Shown here piece after piece: positions 7,164 to 13,687 of a stretch of DNA of 14,328 bases. Below the pieces are notes generated by a model that saw only the letters and a program-made list of their open reading frames with translations, had not been told where the DNA came from and did no database searches. Within the stretch, counting starts at the first letter, position 1. Each line of letters starts with the position of its first letter. The stretch is taken from contig JAEDML010000009.1 of NCBI GenBank assembly GCA_016303035.1, forward strand, positions 1 through 14,328, written 5' to 3'. The position numbers and the translations under genes were made by a program. The DNA comes from Clostridiaceae bacterium (lineage in GTDB: Bacteria; Bacillota; Clostridia; Oscillospirales; Acutalibacteraceae).

Positions 7164-7199
7164 AAATCAGCACAGGCTTTTTAAAGCCTGTGCTGATTT
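7164..7199. terminator. Strong bidirectional terminator
   Basis: AAATCAGCACAGGCTTT (7164-7180) pairs perfectly with its complement at 7183-7199, giving a 17-bp stem with a 2-nt nominal loop. T-runs follow in both directions, TTTTT at 7197-7201 on the plus strand and TTTCTTTTT on the minus strand. It lies between the convergent ends of the 3D-domain gene and the lipoprotein gene, and should serve both. Confidence 0.92.
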
Positions 7200-7200
7200 T

Positions 7201-7713
7201 TCATTTGTTTATAGTAACATCGCTGAATTCGACTTTAAAGCTGTCATCGGGAATTTCGAGTGAAAGCGGAAGTCCTGTGGGAGCCACCGTCATTTTATAT
7301 TCGTATTCGTTTGTTTCACCGTTTATATAAAAGTTTTGGTTATCCTCAATCACCTCGGTGCCGTCCTCCCAGGTGCTTTTAAAAACCTCGTATACCGCTG
7401 TACACACGCCGCCGAGCGGTATTGAAGAAAGCTTGAAATCGTACGAAAGTCCGCCGTATTCCGCCGTCATCTTATCCTTTGAGCAGGTGATTTTCATACC
7501 CTTTATTTCTTCGGGGGAAATCACCTCGCCGACAAAGCTTTCATCCTCGCTGATACGAACCTTACATTTATAATTTTCGTTATAATATTTTATATCCGCC
7601 GTAAATGAAATTCCCTTTGTAATCGGAACGACGGCAGTGCTTTTACCGCCGCAGCCGCAAAAAAACCAAGCTAACAGAATTACTGACAGGCAAAACGCAA
7701 ATATTTTTTTCAT
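7201..7713 (-). CDS. Small uncharacterised lipoprotein
   Basis: A 170-residue exported protein. The signal peptide starts MKKIFAF, has a hydrophobic core, and ends with FCGC, which serves as a lipobox placing the lipidated cysteine at residue 21. The mature part is rich in alternating beta-strand patterns, for example GISFTADIKYYNENYKCKVRI and MTAEYGGLSYDFKL, and ends in PTGLPLSLEIPDDSFKVEF. This resembles LolA/LolB/RseB-like half-barrels, but I cannot confirm the family. A longer frame begins at 7761. I chose 7713 because it gives a proper signal peptide and has AAAGGAAA upstream, while the longer start would overlap the preceding gene. Last gene of a three-gene operon, 34 bp after the NAD(P)HX repair gene. 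The stop lies directly beside the bidirectional terminator. Confidence 0.75.
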   Translation of the reverse strand: MKKIFAFCLSVILLAWFFCGCGGKSTAVVPITKGISFTADIKYYNENYKCKVRISEDESFVGEVISPEEIKGMKITCSKDKMTAEYGGLSYDFKLSSIPLGGVCTAVYEVFKSTWEDGTEVIEDNQNFYINGETNEYEYKMTVAPTGLPLSLEIPDDSFKVEFSDVTINK

Positions 7714-7747
7714 TTGGCAACTTTCCTTTCGGGAACAGCGCCGATTT

Positions 7748-9196
7748 TTACAGCTCCTCAATCAAATCCGAAGCAAGCATAGACCGCTCCGAGCGTTTTT
7801 CCGCCGCCCTGTCGCCTGCTTCGCCGTGAAGATATACCGCCGCCTTTGCGGCTTCAAACGGCGAAAAGCCCTGACAGACAAGCGATACCGTTATTCCGGC
7901 AAGGACATCGCCGCTGCCTGCCTTTGACATTCCGGGATTGCCCGTTGTGTTAAAATACACGCAGCCGTCTTTATCCGCAACAACGGTGTTAGCGCCCTTT
8001 AAAACCGTAACACAGCCGTAATCGGCCGATATTTTTCGGGCAAAGCCTACGCGGTCGCGCTCTATCTGCGGTACAGTCACCCCGCAAAGTCTTGCCATTT
8101 CGCCCGGATGAGGAGTTATTATAACCGGAGCCTTTGTTTCTCTTAATATATTTATGTTTTTTGCAAGGGCGTTTATTCCGTCCGCGTCAATAATAATAGG
8201 TTTTTTGCATATATTTAAAATCTTTTCAAGTATTAAGGCGGTATCCGCGGTATCTCCGAGTCCGCAGCCGATAAGCACGGCGGAGGCGGAGCTTACCGCT
8301 GTATAAATTTTTTCATCGGTATAATCGGGCGAGCCGCTTTTAGAGGTCTTTACCGGAATACAAACCGCCTCGGGTACGGCGGCGGTAAAGCCCTGATAAA
8401 TATCGCGGCAGATTACCGATTTTACTATTCCCACGCCGCTGCGAAGCGCACCGCGAGCCGCAAGCACCGCCGCGCCTGCCATACCGTAGCTTCCGCAGAT
8501 AAGCAGCGCCGTACCAAAATTACCCTTGTGCGAATTGTGCTTTCGCTTTTTAAATTCGGGCTTTTCAATTGTCAAATATTCATATCCTGCCGGCGTTACG
8601 CCTATATCGGCAACCACGGTTTTACCGCAGTAATCGGAGCCTTCGGGCAGTAAAAAGCAGGGTTTAAGCGCAATAAAGGTGACGGTAAGGTCGGCGCAGA
8701 ACACCGCCCCGTCGGCATAGCCGCTGTCACACAGTACGCCGCTTGGAATATCTATTGCGGCGCGTAAAGCGTTAAGCGAATTAAGTTTTTCAATAAATTC
8801 GGCAATTTCGCCCGTAACGGCGCGGTTAAGCCCGATACCGAAAATCGCGTCTATTACAATATCGTAGCTGTTTTCCGCTTCGGATACCTCGTTAACACCG
8901 CGAAGTACCGAATAGTAATATGCGGCGTTTTCGGTGCGCGGTGCGCCCATCGGCAGTATTATGTCAACCTCAGCACCCAATTCTTTAAGCCTTCCTGCCG
9001 CGACAAAACCGTCGCCCCCGTTGTTTCCGTTTCCGCAGGCGACGAGTACGCGTTTGCCCGAAGCATTAAAATTTTGATTTATAATATCCGCGGCGGCCTT
9101 TCCCGCGGCGGACATAAGCGACGAAAAAGAAAAGCCGCCGTTTTTGACGGCATTCTCCTCCGACTTTTGTATCAAAGCCTTTGTCAGCACCATCAT
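7748..9196 (-). CDS. nnr: Bifunctional NAD(P)H-hydrate epimerase / ADP-dependent NAD(P)H-hydrate dehydratase
   Basis: Cytoplasmic repair enzyme of 482 residues. The N-terminal YjeF epimerase domain (about 1-205) interconverts the R and S forms of NAD(P)HX. The C-terminal ribokinase-like domain (about 215-482) dehydrates S-NAD(P)HX back to NAD(P)H using ADP. Visible motifs are GNGNNGGDG (55-63) and AIDIPSG (147-153) in the epimerase. The dehydratase has GSYGMAGAAVLAARGALRSG (235-254), TPHPGEMARL (361-370), LKGANTVV (399-406) and NTTGNPGMSKAGSGDVLAG (416-434), with catalytic Asp430. Length fits the fused bacterial form. Two consecutive ATG codons (9194-9196 and 9191-9193) are possible starts, and AGGAG is 12 nt upstream of the first, rather far. 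It lies 22 bp after a membrane-protein gene and 34 bp before a lipoprotein gene, an unexplained partnership. Confidence 0.95.
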   Translation of the reverse strand: MMVLTKALIQKSEENAVKNGGFSFSSLMSAAGKAAADIINQNFNASGKRVLVACGNGNNGGDGFVAAGRLKELGAEVDIILPMGAPRTENAAYYYSVLRGVNEVSEAENSYDIVIDAIFGIGLNRAVTGEIAEFIEKLNSLNALRAAIDIPSGVLCDSGYADGAVFCADLTVTFIALKPCFLLPEGSDYCGKTVVADIGVTPAGYEYLTIEKPEFKKRKHNSHKGNFGTALLICGSYGMAGAAVLAARGALRSGVGIVKSVICRDIYQGFTAAVPEAVCIPVKTSKSGSPDYTDEKIYTAVSSASAVLIGCGLGDTADTALILEKILNICKKPIIIDADGINALAKNINILRETKAPVIITPHPGEMARLCGVTVPQIERDRVGFARKISADYGCVTVLKGANTVVADKDGCVYFNTTGNPGMSKAGSGDVLAGITVSLVCQGFSPFEAAKAAVYLHGEAGDRAAEKRSERSMLASDLIEEL

Positions 9197-9218
9197 AACG
9201 ACAGCTCACTCCTATATA

Positions 9219-9734
9219 TTATTTAAACGCGCTGTTTGCAATGTATTTAGGTAAAAATTTTACCATTGCGCTCTTCATTCGGTCATTCGGCGACATAACT
9301 ATAAGAACATCGCCGTTATTTTGGCGCGAAGCCACCATTAAATAGGCATTGGGGTCGTTTTGGTTGCAGGCTATTATTTTAGCCGAAAAATTTCCGTTTA
9401 TCTGCGCTGACGGATTATACTTTTCAAGACGGGAAACATCCGAAAGTTCAAAGCTTGTCATACGCTTACGCATACTTTTTGCCATTATCTTATCAATATC
9501 AACCGTACCGTTGGTGATAATATACTCATATTCAACGCTGAATCTTGAAGTCCATTTATATGCGCCGTAAATTGCGCCTGCGAAGAGGAATACGCCTATA
9601 AAAGAAAGCATTGTGCCCATAAGCAGAAAGCTTATCGCCATAACTACCAGCGCAAGCAGCCAGATTCCGATAATTGCCGCCCAGGATTTTCCGGTCTTTT
9701 TAACCGAAATTATTTGTTCATAAAAAGTATCCAT
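9219..9734 (-). CDS. Two-TM membrane protein with PH-like cytoplasmic domain (DUF6106-like)
   Basis: A 171-residue protein: a short N-terminus, two adjacent transmembrane helices (about 18-38 and 40-60), then a soluble domain. The soluble domain contains VEYEYIITNGTVDIDKIMAKSMRKRM and FELSDVSRLEKY. That order, 'YxYxITNGxLDIDxI' strands followed by a basic turn and an 'I.DI..I'-type strand, is typical of small bacterial PH-like membrane proteins. From memory it matches DUF6106 of clostridia, which I cannot verify here. No enzymatic motif is present. AAGGAGA is 7 nt before the ATG. First gene of a minus-strand operon with the NAD(P)HX repair enzyme; function unknown. Confidence 0.75.
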   Translation of the reverse strand: MDTFYEQIISVKKTGKSWAAIIGIWLLALVVMAISFLLMGTMLSFIGVFLFAGAIYGAYKWTSRFSVEYEYIITNGTVDIDKIMAKSMRKRMTSFELSDVSRLEKYNPSAQINGNFSAKIIACNQNDPNAYLMVASRQNNGDVLIVMSPNDRMKSAMVKFLPKYIANSAFK

Positions 9735-9783
9735 TCCTTTTCTCCTTAAAACACATAGGTTTTACCAGTAAGTGGTTTTTTAT

Positions 9784-9813
9784 ATTATACACCAAATACT
9801 GTTGTGCTTGCAA
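9784..9813 (-). promoter_or_regulatory. Promoter of the minus-strand membrane protein / nnr operon
   Basis: Minus strand TTGCAA (9808-9813), an 18-bp spacer and a perfect TATAAT (9784-9789). The predicted start near 9777 leaves a leader of about 43 nt. The -35 hexamer is self-complementary and is also the best -35 for the divergent promoter at 9808-9836. Confidence 0.6.
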
Positions 9814-9836
9814 TATAAATTATATTAGTATATAAT
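9808..9836 (+). promoter_or_regulatory. Promoter of the plus-strand ABC exporter gene
   Basis: TTGCAA (9808-9813), a 17-bp spacer and a perfect TATAAT (9831-9836). The start would be near 9843, giving a leader of about 29 nt. The -35 box coincides exactly with that of the divergent promoter, so the two should exclude each other. Confidence 0.6.
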
Positions 9837-9871
9837 AAATTTAACGATTTATTCACACAGAGGTATGAATT

Positions 9872-11536
9872 TTGGGTAAAAAAGCAGAAAACAAAGCCGC
9901 TCTTGGTTGGATAGGCGGCAGAATTAAAAAATTTATTCCCGAAATAGTTTTAATTTCGCTGATAAGCGGCGTTACCGCCGTCAGCTTTGTCGCGCTGGCG
10001 CTCGTATCGCGTGATGTTATCGACATTGCTACGGGCAGTAAAACCGGCAGCCTTGCAAAAAGCGGAATCCTGCTGTTTTCGATAGTCCTCGGTCAGATAA
10101 TTTTAAGCGCCGTATCCTCGGTTATAAAGGCGCGGGTTTCGGGCAGAATGACAATCTCAATGCGGAACTACCTTTTTTCGGGTATCATAAAGAAAAAATA
10201 TCCCAATATATCCGCCCGCCATTCGGGGGATATTCTCAACCGCTTTACATCGGATACCGAGGTTATCGTTTCAAGCGCGGTGGGAATTATTCCCGCAGTT
10301 GTTTCAACCTTTGCCAAAATTATTGCGGGAATAGGCACGCTTTTCTTTCTTAACCGCACCTTTGCCGTAATAATTCTTGTGCTGGGTATAGCCGTTCCGG
10401 CAATCGGCAGAGTTATAAACCGCAAATTTAAGTATTTGCACAAGGAATGTCAGCGAAGCGAGGGCGTTACGCGCTCGTTTTTGCAGGAATGCTTTGAAAA
10501 TGTTATAGTAATAAAATCCTTTATAAGCGAAAAGCCGTTTTTAAAAAAGCTCAACCGCTCTATGGAGGAGAACTATCGTTATAAAATGAAACGCAACGGC
10601 ATTTCGGTGCTGGCGAATTTAAGTCTTTATTCCTTTTTCACGGTGGGCTATTACGCCGTGCTTCTGTGGGGCGCCGGACTGATATCGGACGGAGCTATTT
10701 CCTACGGCACGCTGACCGCCTTTTTACAGCTTATATCCCAGCTGCGCGCGCCGCTGCAAAACATTTCGGGCATAGTGCCGCAGTATTATTCGGCAATAGC
10801 CTCCGCCGAGCGCCTTATGGAGCTTGAAGCAGGTAATGACGAGCCTTCTGCCTGCACAGGCGAAGAGCTTGACGAGCTTAAAAACGATTTTAAAACAATT
10901 AAAGCACAAAATGTAAGCTTTGCCTATGACGGCGAAGAAGTTTTAAGCGACTGTACGCTTACCCTTGAACGCGGAAAAATCACCGCGATAACCGGTGAAT
11001 CGGGCTGCGGAAAGAGCACGCTTTTCAAGCTTCTGTTAGGACTTTACGAGCCGCAGAGCGGCAGTATAGCCCTTAACGGCAATATCCCCGTCGGAGCTGC
11101 TACGCGCGGACTTTTTGCGTATGTTCCGCAGGGCAACCTTATCCTTTCGGGGACGATAAGGGAAAATCTTACCCTCTGCGATGACGGTATAAGCGACGCG
11201 GCGGTGGAGCAAGCCGCCAAAACCGCCGAAATATACGATTACATAGTCTCTCTTCCCGACGGTTTTGATACGGTAATTTCGGAACGCGGCTCGGGGCTTT
11301 CCGAGGGTCAGCTTCAGCGTATAGCGATAGCGCGCGCACTGCTTTACGACGCGCCCGTTTTACTGTTTGATGAATCAACCTCGGCGCTTGACGAGCAGAC
11401 CGAAACGCGCCTGCTTTCAAATATAAAAGCCCTGCCCGATAAAACGGTGATTTTTATAACCCACCGCAATACCAGCATATCGGTGTGCGACAGTATAATA
11501 CATGTTGAAAATAAACGGTTTTGTAAAATAAAATAA
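9872..11536 (+). CDS. ABC exporter, fused permease and ATPase (ABC-B/MsbA-like half-transporter)
   Basis: A 554-residue half-transporter. The membrane domain (about 20-300) has six predicted helices and the typical RVSGRMTISMRNYLFSGIIKK coupling region. The nucleotide-binding domain (about 335-554) has Walker A GESGCGKST (375-383), the Q-loop in AYVPQGNLILSGTIRENL, signature LSEGQ (476-480), Walker B with Asp500 and Glu501 in LLFDES, and switch His531. All catalytic residues are intact, so a homodimeric exporter is likely; the substrate (lipid, peptide or drug) cannot be told. Translation starts at TTG (9872-9874), with AGAGG 8 nt upstream. An ATG at 9865 is out of frame, encodes only four residues and lies just 1 nt from the ribosome binding site. 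Its divergent neighbour shares the promoter region, and a terminator follows the stop after 6 bp. Confidence 0.92.
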   Translation: MGKKAENKAALGWIGGRIKKFIPEIVLISLISGVTAVSFVALALVSRDVIDIATGSKTGSLAKSGILLFSIVLGQIILSAVSSVIKARVSGRMTISMRNYLFSGIIKKKYPNISARHSGDILNRFTSDTEVIVSSAVGIIPAVVSTFAKIIAGIGTLFFLNRTFAVIILVLGIAVPAIGRVINRKFKYLHKECQRSEGVTRSFLQECFENVIVIKSFISEKPFLKKLNRSMEENYRYKMKRNGISVLANLSLYSFFTVGYYAVLLWGAGLISDGAISYGTLTAFLQLISQLRAPLQNISGIVPQYYSAIASAERLMELEAGNDEPSACTGEELDELKNDFKTIKAQNVSFAYDGEEVLSDCTLTLERGKITAITGESGCGKSTLFKLLLGLYEPQSGSIALNGNIPVGAATRGLFAYVPQGNLILSGTIRENLTLCDDGISDAAVEQAAKTAEIYDYIVSLPDGFDTVISERGSGLSEGQLQRIAIARALLYDAPVLLFDESTSALDEQTETRLLSNIKALPDKTVIFITHRNTSISVCDSIIHVENKRFCKIK

Positions 11537-11542
11537 AAATTT

Positions 11543-11577
11543 AACGGCAAACAAAGTTTACTCTGCTTGCCGTTTTT
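11543..11577. terminator. Bidirectional terminator between convergent genes
   Basis: AACGGCAA (11543-11550) pairs with TTGCCGTT (11567-11574) around a 16-nt interior that can itself pair weakly. On the plus strand TTTTT ends at 11577; on the minus strand the hairpin is followed by TAAATTTTTATTTTA. It would stop both the ABC exporter and the glycosyltransferase transcripts. The glycosyltransferase stop codon (11558-11560) lies inside the loop region. Confidence 0.75.
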
Positions 11578-12463
11578 CCTTTAATTTATATTCCTTTATC
11601 ATTTTATTTGCGTCTATGCGTCCTCTTACTATCGCGCAAAGCTTTTTAAATTTCTGATTTTCAAAGCCGAGCTTTAACACAATCCATTTAAAATAAACCC
11701 TGCGCTCGCAGGCGCGGTCGATGGTATTGCGGTGCTTGTAGCAGTAATACTTGATGTTTCTTGCGTAATAGTAGGTTCTCTGCGGAGAATGATTGTAGGT
11801 GTAAAGCGGCTTTTTAAGCTTTTTTATTCTTAAAAGCCTGCCTATCGGCAAAAAGGCGCGGACCTCCTTTGAATGGCCGAGCACATGATGAACTACCGCC
11901 TCGTTATCCCTTATAATGACATACCCTGCCTCCTCAACCGTTGTGCAGTAATCAAAATCCACACAGTCGATAAACATAGCTTCGTCAAAACCGCCGACCT
12001 GCTTCCATACCGAAAGGAGGTTAAGCGAAGCCGAGGTGATACAGCGGTGTACAGCCTCATACGGCGTTTTAATTGAAGACCTTATAATATCCGGCTCGTT
12101 TTCATCATCAAAATACGGCGTTAAAATTGCAACCTTATCCATTTCGGTATAACGGCTGTATTTTTTTATAAGCTCGGGCTCTGCAACCGAATCCTGATCA
12201 AGGGTCAGCATCCATTCGTAACCTTTTTCATACGCCGCCTGACACATCTGATTAAGCGCCTTTGCGATTCCGAGATTTTCACCGTTGCAAATCAGCGTTA
12301 TATTGTCAAACCCGTCAAGCAAAGCCTTAATTTCGTCAAGATTGCAAGAGCCGTTGTCAACAAAAAAGATATGCTTTACCTGCGGTAAAATACTTTCTAT
12401 GTTTTGTCTCAGTCTCTCAAGCTCGGGATTGTAAAGCGTTATTCCGGCGGCTGTGTTTATCAT
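11558..12463 (-). CDS. Family 2 glycosyltransferase, rhamnosyltransferase (RfbF/WbbL)-like
   Basis: A 301-residue GT-A-fold enzyme, predicted to transfer a sugar from a nucleotide donor to a growing surface glycan at the inner face of the membrane. Motifs: VDNGS (35-39), ENLGIAKALN (62-71), a LDQDS metal-binding motif (88-92), a GGFDE...FIDCVDFDYC acceptor/catalytic stretch (157-173) and conserved His192/His193 before LGHSKE. This pattern is closest to the RfbF-like rhamnosyltransferase subgroup; the sugar itself is not certain. A basic C-terminus (KMIKEYKLKEKRQAE) could contact the membrane. The ATG directly follows the TAA of the upstream gene (TAAATG), with AGGAGA inside the upstream coding end, so the two are translationally linked. 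Confidence 0.87.
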   Translation of the reverse strand: MINTAAGITLYNPELERLRQNIESILPQVKHIFFVDNGSCNLDEIKALLDGFDNITLICNGENLGIAKALNQMCQAAYEKGYEWMLTLDQDSVAEPELIKKYSRYTEMDKVAILTPYFDDENEPDIIRSSIKTPYEAVHRCITSASLNLLSVWKQVGGFDEAMFIDCVDFDYCTTVEEAGYVIIRDNEAVVHHVLGHSKEVRAFLPIGRLLRIKKLKKPLYTYNHSPQRTYYYARNIKYYCYKHRNTIDRACERRVYFKWIVLKLGFENQKFKKLCAIVRGRIDANKMIKEYKLKEKRQAE

Positions 12464-13399
12464 TTAATCTCTCCTAAAAGCGAAAAGCAAATCTCCTGCC
12501 CGCTCCTTTAACGAGTACAGCCTGCGGTAGGCGGCTTTTCGGTTTAATTTTAAAATTTCCTTTTTGTCACGGTTTTCAAGCGCGTTAAGCCTTTTTTCGC
12601 AAACAGCAAAAATATCCGTGCCGCCGCCTGCGTTCATAACCGCCTCGGCGGCATTGAGCTTTTCACGGGCAATTTCGGTTCGGGTCTGCGGTTTTCCGTC
12701 AAGCCCCAGCGTGTTATCGCCGTGTATGCGGTATTTTATAAGCGGACGGTTGTAAAAATAAAGTCCGTCTTTAGCCGCCGCTGTAAGATTAAGCTCGTAA
12801 TCGTGCGGCAAAACACAGGGTGAGCCTTTAACATATATATCGGCAATCTCTCTGCGAACAGCAAGGGTGCAGCCGGGTGAGATATTGCTGTGCATAATTA
12901 CCTTCATCGGTATTTTTTGCAATGTTTTCGTCAGGCGCATATTTATAAGCCCGAAATTACGGTCCTGTTCCCTTTCGGTATCATTTCCGTTTCCGTCAAT
13001 CACCGAAAAAGCGGAAGAAACGGCACGAACACCGTGGAACGCGGTAAAAACGGAATCGAGACTTTCTATCTTGTCTTCGCACCATACATCGTCCTGATCA
13101 CACAAAAAAACAATATCGCCCGTGGTTTTTGAAATCGCGTTTTTAAAATTTTTAATGTAACCGAGATTTTGGCTGTTTACGGTTACGCTCCAGCCCGTAA
13201 GCCGATTTTCCGAAATAAACCGATTTATAATTTCTACCGTGTTGTCGGTCGAGCAATCGTCGGTAATTACAACCTCGTCAGGCTGTCTTATTTGTGACAG
13301 AACAGAGCGCAGCTGGCTTTCTATGTACTTTTCACCGTTATAGGTCGCCATAGCAACCGAAACCTTAAACACCGCGCGCACCTGCCTTTTACTCCGCAT
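12464..13399 (-). CDS. Family 2 glycosyltransferase
   Basis: A protein of up to 311 residues with a GT-A fold: VSVAMATYNGEKYI (13-26), ITDDCSTDNT (45-54), metal-binding DQDDVW (101-106), SPGCTLAVRRE (174-184), HDYEL (199-203) and YRIHGDNTLG (223-232), followed by a basic helical tail. It resembles rhamnosyl- and glucosyltransferases of polysaccharide clusters; donor and acceptor are unknown. The start is uncertain. The ATG at 13397-13399 has no ribosome binding site, and the TATAAT just upstream would put the transcription start 2-3 nt before it. A GTG at 13370-13372 gives MFKVSVAMATYNG, the usual family N-terminus. It has only weak AAAAGG/CAGG signals upstream but would have a leader of about 30 nt. 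First gene of a two-gene operon. Confidence 0.88.
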   Translation of the reverse strand: MRSKRQVRAVFKVSVAMATYNGEKYIESQLRSVLSQIRQPDEVVITDDCSTDNTVEIINRFISENRLTGWSVTVNSQNLGYIKNFKNAISKTTGDIVFLCDQDDVWCEDKIESLDSVFTAFHGVRAVSSAFSVIDGNGNDTEREQDRNFGLINMRLTKTLQKIPMKVIMHSNISPGCTLAVRREIADIYVKGSPCVLPHDYELNLTAAAKDGLYFYNRPLIKYRIHGDNTLGLDGKPQTRTEIAREKLNAAEAVMNAGGGTDIFAVCEKRLNALENRDKKEILKLNRKAAYRRLYSLKERAGDLLFAFRRD

Positions 13400-13407
13400 T
13401 TTAAATT

Positions 13408-13436
13408 ATTATACAATATTTTACCTTTTTTATCAA
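13408..13436 (-). promoter_or_regulatory. Promoter of the glycosyltransferase pair
   Basis: Minus strand TTGATA (13431-13436), a 17-bp spacer and a perfect TATAAT (13408-13413), 11 of 12 consensus positions. Transcription would start at about 13401-13402, almost on the first ATG. This argues for either a leaderless message or the downstream GTG start. Confidence 0.65.
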
Positions 13437-13453
13437 GAAAATGTATTTCAGCA

Positions 13454-13563
13454 CGAAAAAGAGCCGTGTAAAACACGGCTCCTTTTCGCTTTTAAGGGGT
13501 TTGAGGAGAGAGTTCCTCTCAAAGAAGAGGAACTGCACCGAAACGGGTGCGGCTCCCTTTTCG
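13454..13563. repeat. Structured, repeat-like intergenic element with imperfect terminal inverted repeats
   Basis: The ends are CGAAAAAGAGCCG (13454-13466) and CGGCTCCCTTTTCG (13550-13563), complementary apart from one mismatch and one extra base. Inside are three consecutive hairpins: GAGCCGTGT/ACACGGCTC (13461-13469, 13473-13481), AGTTCCTCT/AGAGGAACT (13511-13519, 13526-13534) and GCACC/GGTGC (13535-13539, 13546-13550). The first looks terminator-like, but no gene ends here on either strand. A 73-codon plus-strand frame (13441-13662) crosses the element without a ribosome binding site and is not called. I believe similar sequences are dispersed in related gut clostridia, but only one copy is in this window, so repeat status is inference. 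Confidence 0.5.
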
Positions 13564-13626
13564 GTACATGTTTATGATAATAAAAATATTTTTCTTTTCT
13601 ATGAACTAATTTTAAATTTTTTTGCG

Positions 13627-13655
13627 GAATATCATTCGCAATACTGTCAATACTA
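13627..13655 (+). promoter_or_regulatory. Possible forespore-type (sigma-G/sigma-F-like) promoter
   Basis: GAATA (13627-13631), a 17-bp spacer and AATACTA (13649-13655) resemble the Bacillus sigma-G pattern GHATR / CATNHTA, with one mismatch in the -10 and a spacer one base shorter than the classical 18. No good sigma-A promoter is seen before the M23 gene. The start would be near 13662, about 26 nt before the ATG. The match is short and could be chance. Confidence 0.35.
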
Positions 13656-13687
13656 TTTTTGAGAGCAAACGAAGGGAAGGAAAAAGT

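Noticed and set aside
11169..11420. Arg-rich 83-codon minus-strand frame inside the ABC exporter
   Set aside because: It is the antisense of the conserved signature and Walker B region, and its composition reflects GC-rich codons of that gene.
13461..13481. Terminator-like hairpin GAGCCGTGT/ACACGGCTC
   Set aside because: No gene on either strand ends next to it; it is better explained as part of the repeat-like element at 13454-13563.
13441..13662. 73-codon plus-strand reading frame upstream of the M23 gene
   Set aside because: It has no ribosome binding site, runs through the inverted-repeat element whose hairpins explain its sequence, and its tail is the AT-rich promoter region of the next gene.
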